Of a stretch of 64,000 nt of DNA, positions 45,235 through 52,869 are shown piece by piece. The translations under genes were made by a program, and so were the position numbers. How positions within the stretch are numbered: the stretch's first letter is position 1; the number at the start of each line of letters is the position of its first letter. Under the pieces are notes generated by a model, which was not told the origin of the DNA, did not search any database, and was given only the letters and a program-made list of their open reading frames with translations. The DNA comes from Corynebacterium nuruki S6-4 (lineage in GTDB: Bacteria > Actinomycetota > Actinomycetes > Mycobacteriales > Mycobacteriaceae). Where the stretch lies: positions 1,860,001 to 1,924,000 of the forward strand of contig NZ_CP042429.1 of NCBI RefSeq assembly GCF_007970465.1, in the 5' to 3' direction.

Positions 45235-46287
45235 ATGAGAATCACCGTCATCGGGGCCGGCGTCATCGGCCTCTCCTGCGCCCACGACCTGGCCGAGGAC
45301 GGCCACGAGGTCACCGTCGTCGCCGACCACGGCCCCGGGGACACCGTCTCCGCGCTCTCGGCCGCCCTCTGGTTCCCGTTCGCCGCCGAGAAATCCCCGA
45401 CGGTCGACCGGATCCTCGAGCGGTCGTTGGCCCGGTTCGCCGAGCTCGCCGGCCAGGCGTCCGACGCGGAGGGTGCCGGCGCCGACCAGGTCACCGACGA
45501 CATCCCGCCGGTCGAGATGCGCACCGGCACCGTCTTCGAGCGGGCCACCCCGCCCGACCGTTCCTGGGTGGATCCGGTCGTCGCCGTGCTCGGGCAGGAC
45601 GCCGTCCGCCCGGTCGACGGCGGTATGGAGACCACACTGCCGATGATCATGATGCCGACGTACCTTGCCTGGCTGATGGACTCCTGCCGCATCGCCGGGG
45701 TGCGGTTCCGGTGGGAGAAGGTGGAGTCGCTCGCCGCTCTGGCGGGCACCGCCGATGCGGTGGTCGTCGCCGGTGGGCTGCGCGGCGGTGAACTGCTCGG
45801 CGGCGATGACGAGGTCACGCCGATCCGTGGGCAGGTCGTCGTGCTCGCCAACGGGTACGAGGCCGACGACGAAGACGGCGCGGATGGCGAGGACGGCGCC
45901 GACCCGGGCGTCGCGCCGCTGACCCGGTGGGCGACCGACAACGACCACCCCGACGGCGAGACCTATGTCCTGCCGCGGGTCGATTCCGTCGTCGTCGGCG
46001 GCACCGCGGACGTCGGGTCGTGGGACGAGGAGCCGTCGGCCGAGACCGCGGAGGCGATCCTGGCCCGGGCGGCGGTGCTGGTGCCGGAGACCGCGACACT
46101 GCCGATCCTCGGCCACGGGGTGGGGCTGCGTCCGGGGCGCACCACGCTGCGGGTGGAGCAGGTCGACCCGACCGACCTGCCGTCGGTCGGGGTCCCGGTC
46201 ATCGCCGCCTACGGGCACGGCGGATCGGGTGTCACCCTGAGCTGGGGTACCGCCGAGCGCGTCGTGGAGCTCGTCGACGGGCTCTGA
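45235..46287 (+). CDS. D-amino-acid oxidase
   Basis: A 350-residue FAD enzyme that oxidises D-amino acids to keto acids, ammonia and peroxide. It has ITVIGAGVIGLSCAHDL at the N-terminus, LSAALWFPF, RGQVVVLAN and the C-terminal GHGVGLRPGRTTLRVE with the substrate-binding Arg, then YGHGGSGVTLSWG. An acidic repeat insert (DDEDGADGEDGAD) near residue 205 is unusual. A -10-like TACCCT is 8 nt before the ATG, suggesting leaderless transcription separate from the amidohydrolase. Confidence 0.9.
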   Translation: MRITVIGAGVIGLSCAHDLAEDGHEVTVVADHGPGDTVSALSAALWFPFAAEKSPTVDRILERSLARFAELAGQASDAEGAGADQVTDDIPPVEMRTGTVFERATPPDRSWVDPVVAVLGQDAVRPVDGGMETTLPMIMMPTYLAWLMDSCRIAGVRFRWEKVESLAALAGTADAVVVAGGLRGGELLGGDDEVTPIRGQVVVLANGYEADDEDGADGEDGADPGVAPLTRWATDNDHPDGETYVLPRVDSVVVGGTADVGSWDEEPSAETAEAILARAAVLVPETATLPILGHGVGLRPGRTTLRVEQVDPTDLPSVGVPVIAAYGHGGSGVTLSWGTAERVVELVDGL

Positions 46288-46350
46288 GCCGCGGAACGGG
46301 CGAGCCGCTCCCCTCCGCGCGTCCGCGCGTCCACGCGTCCGCTCCTCGCC

Positions 46351-46411
46351 AAGTTAGTCCGGGGAGAGGTCACTCCGGAGGCCGGATCGTGACCTCTCCC
46401 CGGACTAACTT
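46351..46411. repeat. Hairpin repeat family B, copy 1
   Basis: A 61-nt element: perfect 23-bp stem (46351-46373 with 46389-46411) beginning AAGTTAGTCCGGGGAGAGG, and a 15-nt loop TCCGGAGGCCGGATC. It is identical at every base, loop included, to 47743-47803 in the same orientation. The pair brackets the DUF559 gene. Confidence 0.95.
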
Positions 46412-46549
46412 CCGGGCGTCCGGGTTATCCACAGGCGCACCCCGCAGCCGGCCGACAGTTGTCCACAGAATCCGCACCCCTCTACCGTTGCGCGCCGTTT
46501 TCCGCTTCACTGGACAGTGCACACCACGGGGGACTACGGAGGAGGGGCC

Positions 46550-47749
46550 GTGGAACACGACGGAACGGGATACGACAGCACACCCGAAGCACCGGATGAG
46601 GGAGGGGACGACCGGCAGGACCAGCGTCGCCGGGCATTCAGGCAGAAGAAGCGCCGACGGCGCGCGTGGCTGTCGCAGGCGGAACGCGACGGCCGTATCC
46701 CCGCCGGTCGCGGGCTCGAACACTCCCGGCGCGTCTATCCGCGTCCGGCCCCGGTCAGACGCACCACGCTCACCGGACAGGGGCTCACGCGGACCCGGAT
46801 CAGCCGGTTGTTCCGGCCGCTCACCAAAGGGGTGGTCGTCGCCGTCGAGCAGGAGGACATGCCGGAGGAGTTCCGCGTGACCCCGGAGGACTGCGACGGC
46901 TTCCATGCCGACATCGTCACCCGGGCGCGGGCCCACTGGCTGCTGAACATGCTGACGGTGATCGGGTACTGGGCCGCGCTCGCCTACCACGGTGTGCCCT
47001 ACTGGTGCGACGGAGCTCCCGTCGTCCTGCTGACATCCGGGTCCCCACGCGGTGAGGCCAGATCCTGGCTGGCCAGGCTGACTCCGACGGTGCCGGTGTT
47101 CCGTCGGTTCCGGTCGGGGACGCCGACGGTGTGCCCGGATCCGGAATTCCCCCGAATGAAGGTGGTCACGGCCCCCGTCGCTGCGGCCCAGTGCCTGAAG
47201 TCACTGCTGCGCGGCACGTTCGGGTGGACGGTGCCCGGAAATGTCCCCGGTCTCACTGTCCGGGAGGTCCGTGCCGTCCAACTGTTGGACGCCGTCTACC
47301 AATGCACCTACCTCACCGCGGCGGCCGTCCGTGAGGGTGCCCGACGACTCGTCGACCGGGAGGTGCTGGACCGGCTGCTGGCGCTGGCGGACACCGGCGC
47401 CCAGTCCCCGCGGGAGACTCTCCTCCGGCTCTACGTGCGGGACGCCCTGCCGCCGGGTTTCCACTGGACATCCCAGGTCACTGTCCGCCTCGACCCGGAC
47501 GGGCGGCCGTGGAAACACCTCATCGCCGACCTGGCCTGCGAGGAGTTGAAGATCGCGCTGTTCTACGACGGTTCGTACCACCGTGCCGAGGAGCGGCGCA
47601 GTATCGACTTCTCCCAGGTGCAGCAGCTCCGGGCCCTCGGGTGGGAGGCGGTGCGGGTCGATGCGGCGCTGATGCGCGATGTGGCGGAGATGATGGAGCA
47701 GGTCACTGCGTCGATCGCTCGTGCGCGCGACGGCGGGTCCGGAAGTTAG
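46550..47749 (+). CDS. DUF559 (Vsr-like PD-(D/E)XK fold) protein with AbiEi-like N-terminal region
   Basis: A 399-residue protein. A highly basic leader (RRRAFRQKKRRRRAW) is followed by a winged-helix/AbiEi-like region of about 200 residues (LTRTRISRLFRPLTKGVVVAV). The C-terminal 100 or so residues match the DUF559 nuclease fold in order: SPRETLLRLYVRD, DLACEELKIALFYDGSYH and LRALGWEAVRVD. The first acidic positions are kept, but the usual Glu of VEYDG is Phe here, so catalysis may be impaired. The GTG at 46550 sits just after GGAGGAGGGG; a GTG at 46517 is also in frame. Hairpin B copies lie on both sides and the downstream one contains its TAG stop. Confidence 0.75.
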   Translation: MEHDGTGYDSTPEAPDEGGDDRQDQRRRAFRQKKRRRRAWLSQAERDGRIPAGRGLEHSRRVYPRPAPVRRTTLTGQGLTRTRISRLFRPLTKGVVVAVEQEDMPEEFRVTPEDCDGFHADIVTRARAHWLLNMLTVIGYWAALAYHGVPYWCDGAPVVLLTSGSPRGEARSWLARLTPTVPVFRRFRSGTPTVCPDPEFPRMKVVTAPVAAAQCLKSLLRGTFGWTVPGNVPGLTVREVRAVQLLDAVYQCTYLTAAAVREGARRLVDREVLDRLLALADTGAQSPRETLLRLYVRDALPPGFHWTSQVTVRLDPDGRPWKHLIADLACEELKIALFYDGSYHRAEERRSIDFSQVQQLRALGWEAVRVDAALMRDVAEMMEQVTASIARARDGGSGS

Positions 47750-47803
47750 TCCGGGGAGAGGTCACTCCGGAGGCCGGATCGTGACCTCTCCCCGGACTAA
47801 CTT
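47743..47803. repeat. Hairpin repeat family B, copy 2
   Basis: Identical 61-nt direct repeat of 46351-46411. Its left arm contains the stop codon of the DUF559 gene (TAG at 47747-47749), so the last codons read into the repeat. It ends 43 nt from the convergent uraH stop. Confidence 0.95.
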
Positions 47804-47845
47804 TGGGGCGCGGTCGGGCGCGGTCGGGCGGGCCGGGCTTTTCGC

Positions 47846-48214
47846 TCAGCTGCCGCGGTAGGTGGAGTAACCGAACGGGTTGAGCAGCAGCGGGATGTGC
47901 AGGTGCCGCGGGGCGTCCGGGTGGTCCGCCGGATCGTCGACGGTGAAGGTCACGTCGACCCACGGGTACAGGGTCTCCCGCCCCTGCGCCGCCAGGTGGT
48001 CGCCGGTGAGGAAGCGTAGCCGGTACGTCCCGGGCTCCGGGTCGGTGACGAAGCGGTAGCGCCCGTCGGCGTCCGTGGTGGCGGATTCGAGCACCTCGGT
48101 CCCGGCGGTCACCTCCGCTCCGGTCTTGTGCACCGTCAGTGCGACCAGTTCGACCTGGAGGCCTTCCGCGGGGCGTCCGGTGGTGGTGTCGAGGCAGTGG
48201 GTGGACAGGCTCAT
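47846..48214 (-). CDS. uraH: 5-hydroxyisourate hydrolase (transthyretin-like)
   Basis: Converts 5-hydroxyisourate to OHCU. At 122 residues it has the normal length. The family motifs are present: LSTHCLDTTTGRPA at the start (catalytic His), DGRYRFVTD in the middle, HLHIPLLLNPFGYSTYRGS at the end, with the signature C-terminal YRGS. It is the last gene of the permease-guaD-uraD-uraH operon, 30 nt after uraD. Confidence 0.95.
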   Translation of the reverse strand: MSLSTHCLDTTTGRPAEGLQVELVALTVHKTGAEVTAGTEVLESATTDADGRYRFVTDPEPGTYRLRFLTGDHLAAQGRETLYPWVDVTFTVDDPADHPDAPRHLHIPLLLNPFGYSTYRGS

Positions 48215-48244
48215 GGTTCTACTCTTCTCTGTTCTTCTCTCCGG

Positions 48245-48760
48245 TTACCCGGTGATCCAGCCGCGCAGGCGCAGCTGGTTGATGGCGTCCAGGTTGGCGA
48301 CGGTGACGGGCCATTCGTCGGCCGGCGCGTTGTCCAGCCGGGCGAGCAGGTCGTCACGGATCTCCCGGGCGGAGCGCCCGGCCGCGCGGACCAGGTAGTT
48401 CCAGCCGAACTGTTCCCGGTAGCGGGGCTGCAGGTCCCGCAGGGCGTCGAGCTCGGCGTCCCCGGTCGCGCCGAGCGCCGCCGCCTGCTCGCTGGCCGAC
48501 CGGGTGCCGGCGGCGACCGTCCCGCCGATCGGGGGGTGGGCGTTGACCGCGTCGCACACGGTCCGCCGACTCTCCCGGTCCTGCGCGGTGAGCAGGGCGG
48601 ACGCCGTGGCGCACAGCTGGTCGACACTGTCGTACGGGCGGGACGCCGCCACCGATTCCGCCAGTGCGGGGCTGCCGAACAGGTCCGCGAGGTCCGTGGT
48701 CAACCGGTCGACGGGGGCGGCGTTGAAGTCCGCGAGAGTGAAGGCCATGGTCCCCATTAT
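48245..48760 (-). CDS. uraD: OHCU decarboxylase
   Basis: Decarboxylates OHCU to S-allantoin. The 171-residue protein has FTLADFNAAPVDRL at the start, the catalytic His in AHPPIGG and the SASEQAA segment conserved in UraD, then YREQFGWNYLVRAAGRS. The start at 48760 overlaps the guanine deaminase stop (TAATG), so translation is coupled; an ATG at 48751 is also possible. Confidence 0.94.
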   Translation of the reverse strand: MMGTMAFTLADFNAAPVDRLTTDLADLFGSPALAESVAASRPYDSVDQLCATASALLTAQDRESRRTVCDAVNAHPPIGGTVAAGTRSASEQAAALGATGDAELDALRDLQPRYREQFGWNYLVRAAGRSAREIRDDLLARLDNAPADEWPVTVANLDAINQLRLRGWITG

Positions 48761-50049
48761 GCGGCCCTGTCGACGGTGTCGCCTGCGACGGCGACGGCAC
48801 TGACCGCCCGGTCGTCGCCGAGGATCATCAGCGCGAACAGGAGCTCCGCGGTGGTGGTGCACTGCTCGGCGCGTTGCTCGAGCACGGGTGAGGAGGCCGG
48901 GTCGAGAACGACGAGATCGGCGTCCTTGCCCACCTCGAGGCTGCCGACCGAGTCCGCCACGCCCAGTGCCTCCGCACCGCCGAGGGTGGACAGCCGCAGC
49001 AGTTCGGCGACGGACAACGGGGAGCCGAGCAGCCGGGAGACCTTGTAGGCCTCCCCCGCGGTGGTCAGCGGTGACAGCGAGGTGCCGGCGCCGACATCGG
49101 AGCCGAGGCCGATGCGCAGGTCGTCACCACCGGCGAAGGCGGTGTCGTGCAGCGGGAACAGTCCGGAGCCGAGGAAACTGTTGGACGTCGGGCAGTGTGC
49201 GAGGGAGGCGTGCGCCTCGGCGAGGCGTCCGGTCTCCCGGTCGGAGAGGTGGACGGCGTGGCCGAAGACCGCACGACGGCGGACGAGTCCGGCGGCATCG
49301 TAGACGTCGGTGTAGTCGGCGGCGTCCGGGAAGAGTTCGGCGACCCACCGGCACTCGCCGAGGTTCTCCGCGAGGTGCGTCTGGATGACGACGTCGGGGT
49401 GGGCGGCGGCGAGTTCGCCGAGGGCACGCAGCTGGGCGTCCGAGGAGGTCGGGGCGAACCGCGGGGAGACCGCGTATTCGAGGCGCCCCACCCCGTGCCA
49501 GCGTTCCAGCAGGTCGAGACTGTCGGCGACGGCACTGTCGGGGGTGTCGAGCAGCTCGTCGGGGGCGTTGCGGTCCATGCAGGTCTTGCCGGTGATGATC
49601 CGGAGGTTGCGGTCGTGGGCGGCGCGGAACAGGGCGTCCGCACTGCCCTTGTGCACGGTGGAGAACACGCAGGCGGTCGTCACACCGTGGGCGATGAGCT
49701 GGTCGGTGAACAGGCGGGCGCGGGTCTGCGCCCATGCCTCGTCGGCGAACCGTGCCTCGGCGGGGAAGGTGTAGCGGTCGAGCCAGTCGAGCAGTTCCTC
49801 ACCGGGTGAGGCGATCATGCCGAGCTGCGGGTAATGGACGTGGCAGTCGACGAAGCCGGGGACGATGAGACGGTCGCCGTGGTCGGCGACAGTGGCGTCC
49901 GGGTAGGCCTTGCGCAGGTCGGACGCCTTCCCCACCGCCTCCACGGTGCCGTCGGAGCGGTCGACGACGACACCCCCGCCGGGCAGGTCGAGGAGGTCGT
50001 CCACCCCGGTGAGCGGGGTGACGACATGGCCGGTGTGCAGGGTGTACAT
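48757..50049 (-). CDS. guaD: Guanine deaminase
   Basis: Deaminates guanine to xanthine. The 430-residue amidohydrolase has the zinc motif VDCHVHYPQ, the substrate Arg/Phe segment RLEYAVSPRFAPTSS, QTHLAEN, FGHAVHLSD and the metal Asp in GSDVGAGTSLS. These match bacterial GuaD more closely than other ATZ/TRZ enzymes. The ATG at 50049 lies 5 nt after GGAG; the frame open to 50238 overlaps the permease 3' end and is rejected. Confidence 0.93.
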   Translation of the reverse strand: MYTLHTGHVVTPLTGVDDLLDLPGGGVVVDRSDGTVEAVGKASDLRKAYPDATVADHGDRLIVPGFVDCHVHYPQLGMIASPGEELLDWLDRYTFPAEARFADEAWAQTRARLFTDQLIAHGVTTACVFSTVHKGSADALFRAAHDRNLRIITGKTCMDRNAPDELLDTPDSAVADSLDLLERWHGVGRLEYAVSPRFAPTSSDAQLRALGELAAAHPDVVIQTHLAENLGECRWVAELFPDAADYTDVYDAAGLVRRRAVFGHAVHLSDRETGRLAEAHASLAHCPTSNSFLGSGLFPLHDTAFAGGDDLRIGLGSDVGAGTSLSPLTTAGEAYKVSRLLGSPLSVAELLRLSTLGGAEALGVADSVGSLEVGKDADLVVLDPASSPVLEQRAEQCTTTAELLFALMILGDDRAVSAVAVAGDTVDRAA

Positions 50050-50098
50050 CACAGCTCCAGTATGGGGGCTCGGCGGGGTCGGGGGTGGACATTCCGGA

Positions 50099-51634
50099 TC
50101 ATCTGCTGCCCTCCGCCGCCCGGATCTCCGCGGCCCGCACCTGCGCGTCACGTGCCTCCGCCACGGCGATGCGGGCCTCCGCCGCCTTGCGCTCGGCCCA
50201 CGCCGCAGCACGTTCGGAGTTGTTGAGGACCACCTCATAGGATTCCGAGTCCCCGGTCGGACCCAGTTTCTCCGACGGCTCCTTCCCCGCCGGTGCCGGG
50301 GCGAGGTGCCCGCCGTCCTGCCGGTTGAGCAGCAGGTTCAGCACGATGACGACGACGGCACCGGCGGAGATGCCGGAATCCAGGATCATGCCGAGTTCAT
50401 CGGGCAGCTTCCCGTACAGTCCGGGCTGCACGCTGGGCAGCATCGCCACGGCAACGGACACGCCGACGATGAGGGCACGGGTCTCATTCCACGCGACCGT
50501 GGACAGCGTCCTGATTCCGGACGCCGTGACCATGCCGAACAGTGCCACTCCCGCACCACCGAGGACGGGGGCCGGGATGCCGGTGACGACCGCACCCATC
50601 TTCGGCAGCAGGCCGAGCAGCACCAGGATCACACCGGCGGCGGTGACGACGTAGCGTGAGGCGATGCGGGACAGGGACACCAGCCCGACGTTCTGGGCGA
50701 AAGCCGTGTAGGGGAACGTGTTGAAGATGCCGCCGAGGACGGTGGACAGGCCGTCGGCACGCAGGCCGTCCGACAGGGTCTTCCCGTCGACGGGTTTCTT
50801 CACGACATCGCCGATCGCGATGATGTCGCCGGTGGTCTCGGTCATGATGACCAGACCGACGAGCACCATCGTCAGGATCGAGGCGATCTCGAACGTGGGG
50901 GCGCCGAACTGGAACGGGGTGGGCACCCCGACCCACTCCGCCGGGCCGACCTGCGACCAGTCGGTCGCGCCGAGGAACTGGCCGACGACGGTGCCGACAA
51001 TGATGCCGCCGAGCACGGCGAGTGACCGGAACGCCGGCGGGGCGAAGCGGTGGATGAGGATCACCACGACCAGGGCGATGATGGCGAGGATGAAGTTCTG
51101 CGTGGTGCCCTGGTCGGACTCGGCCGCGGAACTGTTGAACACCCAGCCGGAGGCGACGGACAGCAGTGACAGGCCGACGACCGTGATGATGGTTCCGGTG
51201 ACCAGGGGCGGGAAGTAGCGGACGATCTTCGCGAACAGTGGGGCGACGAGGATCATCACCACACCGGTGACGATCACCGAGCCGTAGATCGCCGTCACGC
51301 CGTGTTCCGAGCCGATGGAGATCATCGGGGCGACGGCGACGAAACTCACCCCCTGCATGAGCGGCAGTTTCGCGCCGAACCGCCACAGGCCGACGGACTG
51401 GACCACCGAGGCGATGCCGGCGACGAACAGGTCGGCGACGACGAGGTGGTGCAGGTCCCCGGCATTGAACTGGCCGGCCTGGATCAGGGCGCCGCCGACG
51501 ATCAGGGGGACGGCGACCGCCCCCGCGTACATCGCCAGCACGTGCTGGAGACCCAGGATGATCAGCCGGCCCAGTGGTGGTCGCTGATCGACCGGATGCG
51601 GCAGGTCCGGGGTGTCGTGGGAGGAAACGGTCAT
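50099..51634 (-). CDS. NCS2 family xanthine/urate permease
   Basis: A 511-residue nucleobase symporter with LGLQHVLAMYAGAVAVPLIVGGAL in helix 1, the helix-8 motif MTETTGDIIAIG and the family signature QNVGLVSLSRIASRYV. The GDI-type helix 8 and QNVGLVS fit the purine (xanthine/uric acid) branch rather than the uracil branch, and it differs from the permease at 13204. The last 60 residues are a charged, Ala-rich helix (AAAWAERKAAEARIAVAEARDA) that could form a coiled coil, unusual for the family. It heads the operon with guaD, uraD and uraH. Confidence 0.9.
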   Translation of the reverse strand: MTVSSHDTPDLPHPVDQRPPLGRLIILGLQHVLAMYAGAVAVPLIVGGALIQAGQFNAGDLHHLVVADLFVAGIASVVQSVGLWRFGAKLPLMQGVSFVAVAPMISIGSEHGVTAIYGSVIVTGVVMILVAPLFAKIVRYFPPLVTGTIITVVGLSLLSVASGWVFNSSAAESDQGTTQNFILAIIALVVVILIHRFAPPAFRSLAVLGGIIVGTVVGQFLGATDWSQVGPAEWVGVPTPFQFGAPTFEIASILTMVLVGLVIMTETTGDIIAIGDVVKKPVDGKTLSDGLRADGLSTVLGGIFNTFPYTAFAQNVGLVSLSRIASRYVVTAAGVILVLLGLLPKMGAVVTGIPAPVLGGAGVALFGMVTASGIRTLSTVAWNETRALIVGVSVAVAMLPSVQPGLYGKLPDELGMILDSGISAGAVVVIVLNLLLNRQDGGHLAPAPAGKEPSEKLGPTGDSESYEVVLNNSERAAAWAERKAAEARIAVAEARDAQVRAAEIRAAEGSR

Positions 51635-51726
51635 GCCGGACAGTGTTCCTGTCGGGTGTTACAGCGCGGTGACACCTGTGTTGCGGCGTCCGGTAACGGT
51701 CACCAAGTGCGGCGTCCGGCGTCTCC

Positions 51727-51788
51727 GAACTGACCCGGATCGGACAGGATCGTCGGGGAATTCCGGCAGATCCGGGTCAGCTCGCGTC
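51727..51788. repeat. Hairpin repeat family C, copy 1
   Basis: A 62-nt unit with 12-bp perfect arms CTGACCCGGATC (51730-51741) and GATCCGGGTCAG (51769-51780), a 27-nt interior and the tail CTCGCGTC. It is 42 nt before the AbiEi-DUF559 start. It matches 52808-52869 in length and orientation, with 51 of 62 bases identical and the differences almost all in the interior. Confidence 0.9.
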
Positions 51789-51830
51789 ACCGCACGGTAC
51801 GGTGGCCCCACACAACGGGGTGGGGGAACC

Positions 51831-52751
51831 ATGGACGGCAACAGACGCATCTGGACGACGGCGGACCTGCGCGCGGCGGGACTGGACCGGGGAAAGGTGT
51901 CCGCAGCGGTGGAGCAGAAGAAACTCCACGTGATCAGACGGGGACTCTACGTCACGGACGACGACGCGCACCTGATACTCCAGGCGCTGGCCCGGGGATA
52001 CCCGGGCATCACCTTCACCGGACGCACCGCCGCGTTCCTCTACCGGGCGCTCCCGATGACGTGGCCGGCGACGGCGGAACACCCGACCAACCGGCACCGT
52101 GACCACCTCATCGACATCCGCCGACGGGTGGGCCGGCCCACCAGGCAGGTCGGCTGGACGACCGTCGCCGCCCCGGTGCTGGTCGCCCTCGACCTCCCGG
52201 AACCGGACGCCGTGCGCGTCCTGGAGAACGGCTACGCCGGATTCACGGGCTCGCGCCGGCTCGAGGAGGACCTGGCGCAGTTGTCGCGGCGGGAGCGGAC
52301 GCTGCTGGAGCCGGTGCTGCGCACAGTGGTTCTGGGTACGGCGAGCCAGCTGGAGCAGACGGCGGTGACCGCCATCAGGAAGGCGCTGGCGGCGGAGGTG
52401 GACGCGGGGACGGTCACCGTCGAGACGAACAAGCTGTTCCGGGGGTACTGGTTCGACGTGATGATCCGGGAGGCACGCGTCCTCGTCGAGATCGACAGTT
52501 ACGCCTTCCACGGTGAGGGGAAGGCCAGGAAGTCCGCCTTCGTCAGGGACCGGCACAAGGGCAATCAGGTGACCAGGTGGGGATGGTTACTGCTGCGCTA
52601 TCCGGATCATGCGGTGAAGAACCTGCCGGAGTACGTGGGGGCGGAGGTGGCGGACACCGTCCGGTTCACGCTGGCACACGACCGGGGACGCCGCGGGGAC
52701 GAGGCGCTCGACACGGACCGGCCGGTGCAGGAATGGTATCCGGAGGTGTGA
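51831..52751 (+). CDS. AbiEi-like winged-helix plus DUF559 nuclease-fold protein
   Basis: A 306-residue protein. The N-terminal 60 residues are an AbiEi-type winged helix (IWTTADLRAAGLDRGKVSAAVEQKKLHVIRRGLYV). The middle resembles the AbiEi/transcriptional regulator core (ITFTGRTAAFLYRALPM). The C-terminal 100 residues are DUF559: SQLEQTAVTAIRKALAA, then FDVMIREARVLVEIDSYAFH, then RDRHKGNQVTRWGWLLLRY. The acidic positions, including VEIDS, are kept, so it could be an active endonuclease. No AbiEii nucleotidyltransferase toxin gene is adjacent. The ATG follows GGGGGAA. Hairpin C copies bracket the gene. Confidence 0.78.
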   Translation: MDGNRRIWTTADLRAAGLDRGKVSAAVEQKKLHVIRRGLYVTDDDAHLILQALARGYPGITFTGRTAAFLYRALPMTWPATAEHPTNRHRDHLIDIRRRVGRPTRQVGWTTVAAPVLVALDLPEPDAVRVLENGYAGFTGSRRLEEDLAQLSRRERTLLEPVLRTVVLGTASQLEQTAVTAIRKALAAEVDAGTVTVETNKLFRGYWFDVMIREARVLVEIDSYAFHGEGKARKSAFVRDRHKGNQVTRWGWLLLRYPDHAVKNLPEYVGAEVADTVRFTLAHDRGRRGDEALDTDRPVQEWYPEV

Positions 52752-52800
52752 CGGGTCAGGGTGACCCGGGGCGTCCCGGAATGACCCGGGATGTCCCGGG
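52752..52800. terminator. Short hairpins after the AbiEi-DUF559 gene
   Basis: CGGGTCA-GGG-TGACCCG (52752-52768) begins directly after the stop codon, and CCCGGG-ATGT-CCCGGG (52785-52800) follows. Both are built from the TGACCCGG word of hairpin family C, so they may be degenerate C fragments as well as terminators. Confidence 0.5.
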
Positions 52801-52807
52801 TTGTCCC

Positions 52808-52869
52808 GAGCTGACCCGGATCGGGCGGATTCGCCGGACGAAACCGGCAGATCCGGGTCAGCTCGCGTC
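52808..52869. repeat. Hairpin repeat family C, copy 2
   Basis: Perfect 15-bp arms GAGCTGACCCGGATC (52808-52822) and GATCCGGGTCAGCTC (52850-52864) with a 27-nt interior and tail GCGTC. It contains the stop codon (TGA, 52858-52860) of the convergent M20 hydrolase gene. Confidence 0.92.

Noticed and set aside
46351-47803. Target-site duplications outside hairpin B that would prove a transposon
   Set aside because: The bases outside the two copies do not match beyond chance, so classical transposition of the whole unit is not shown.
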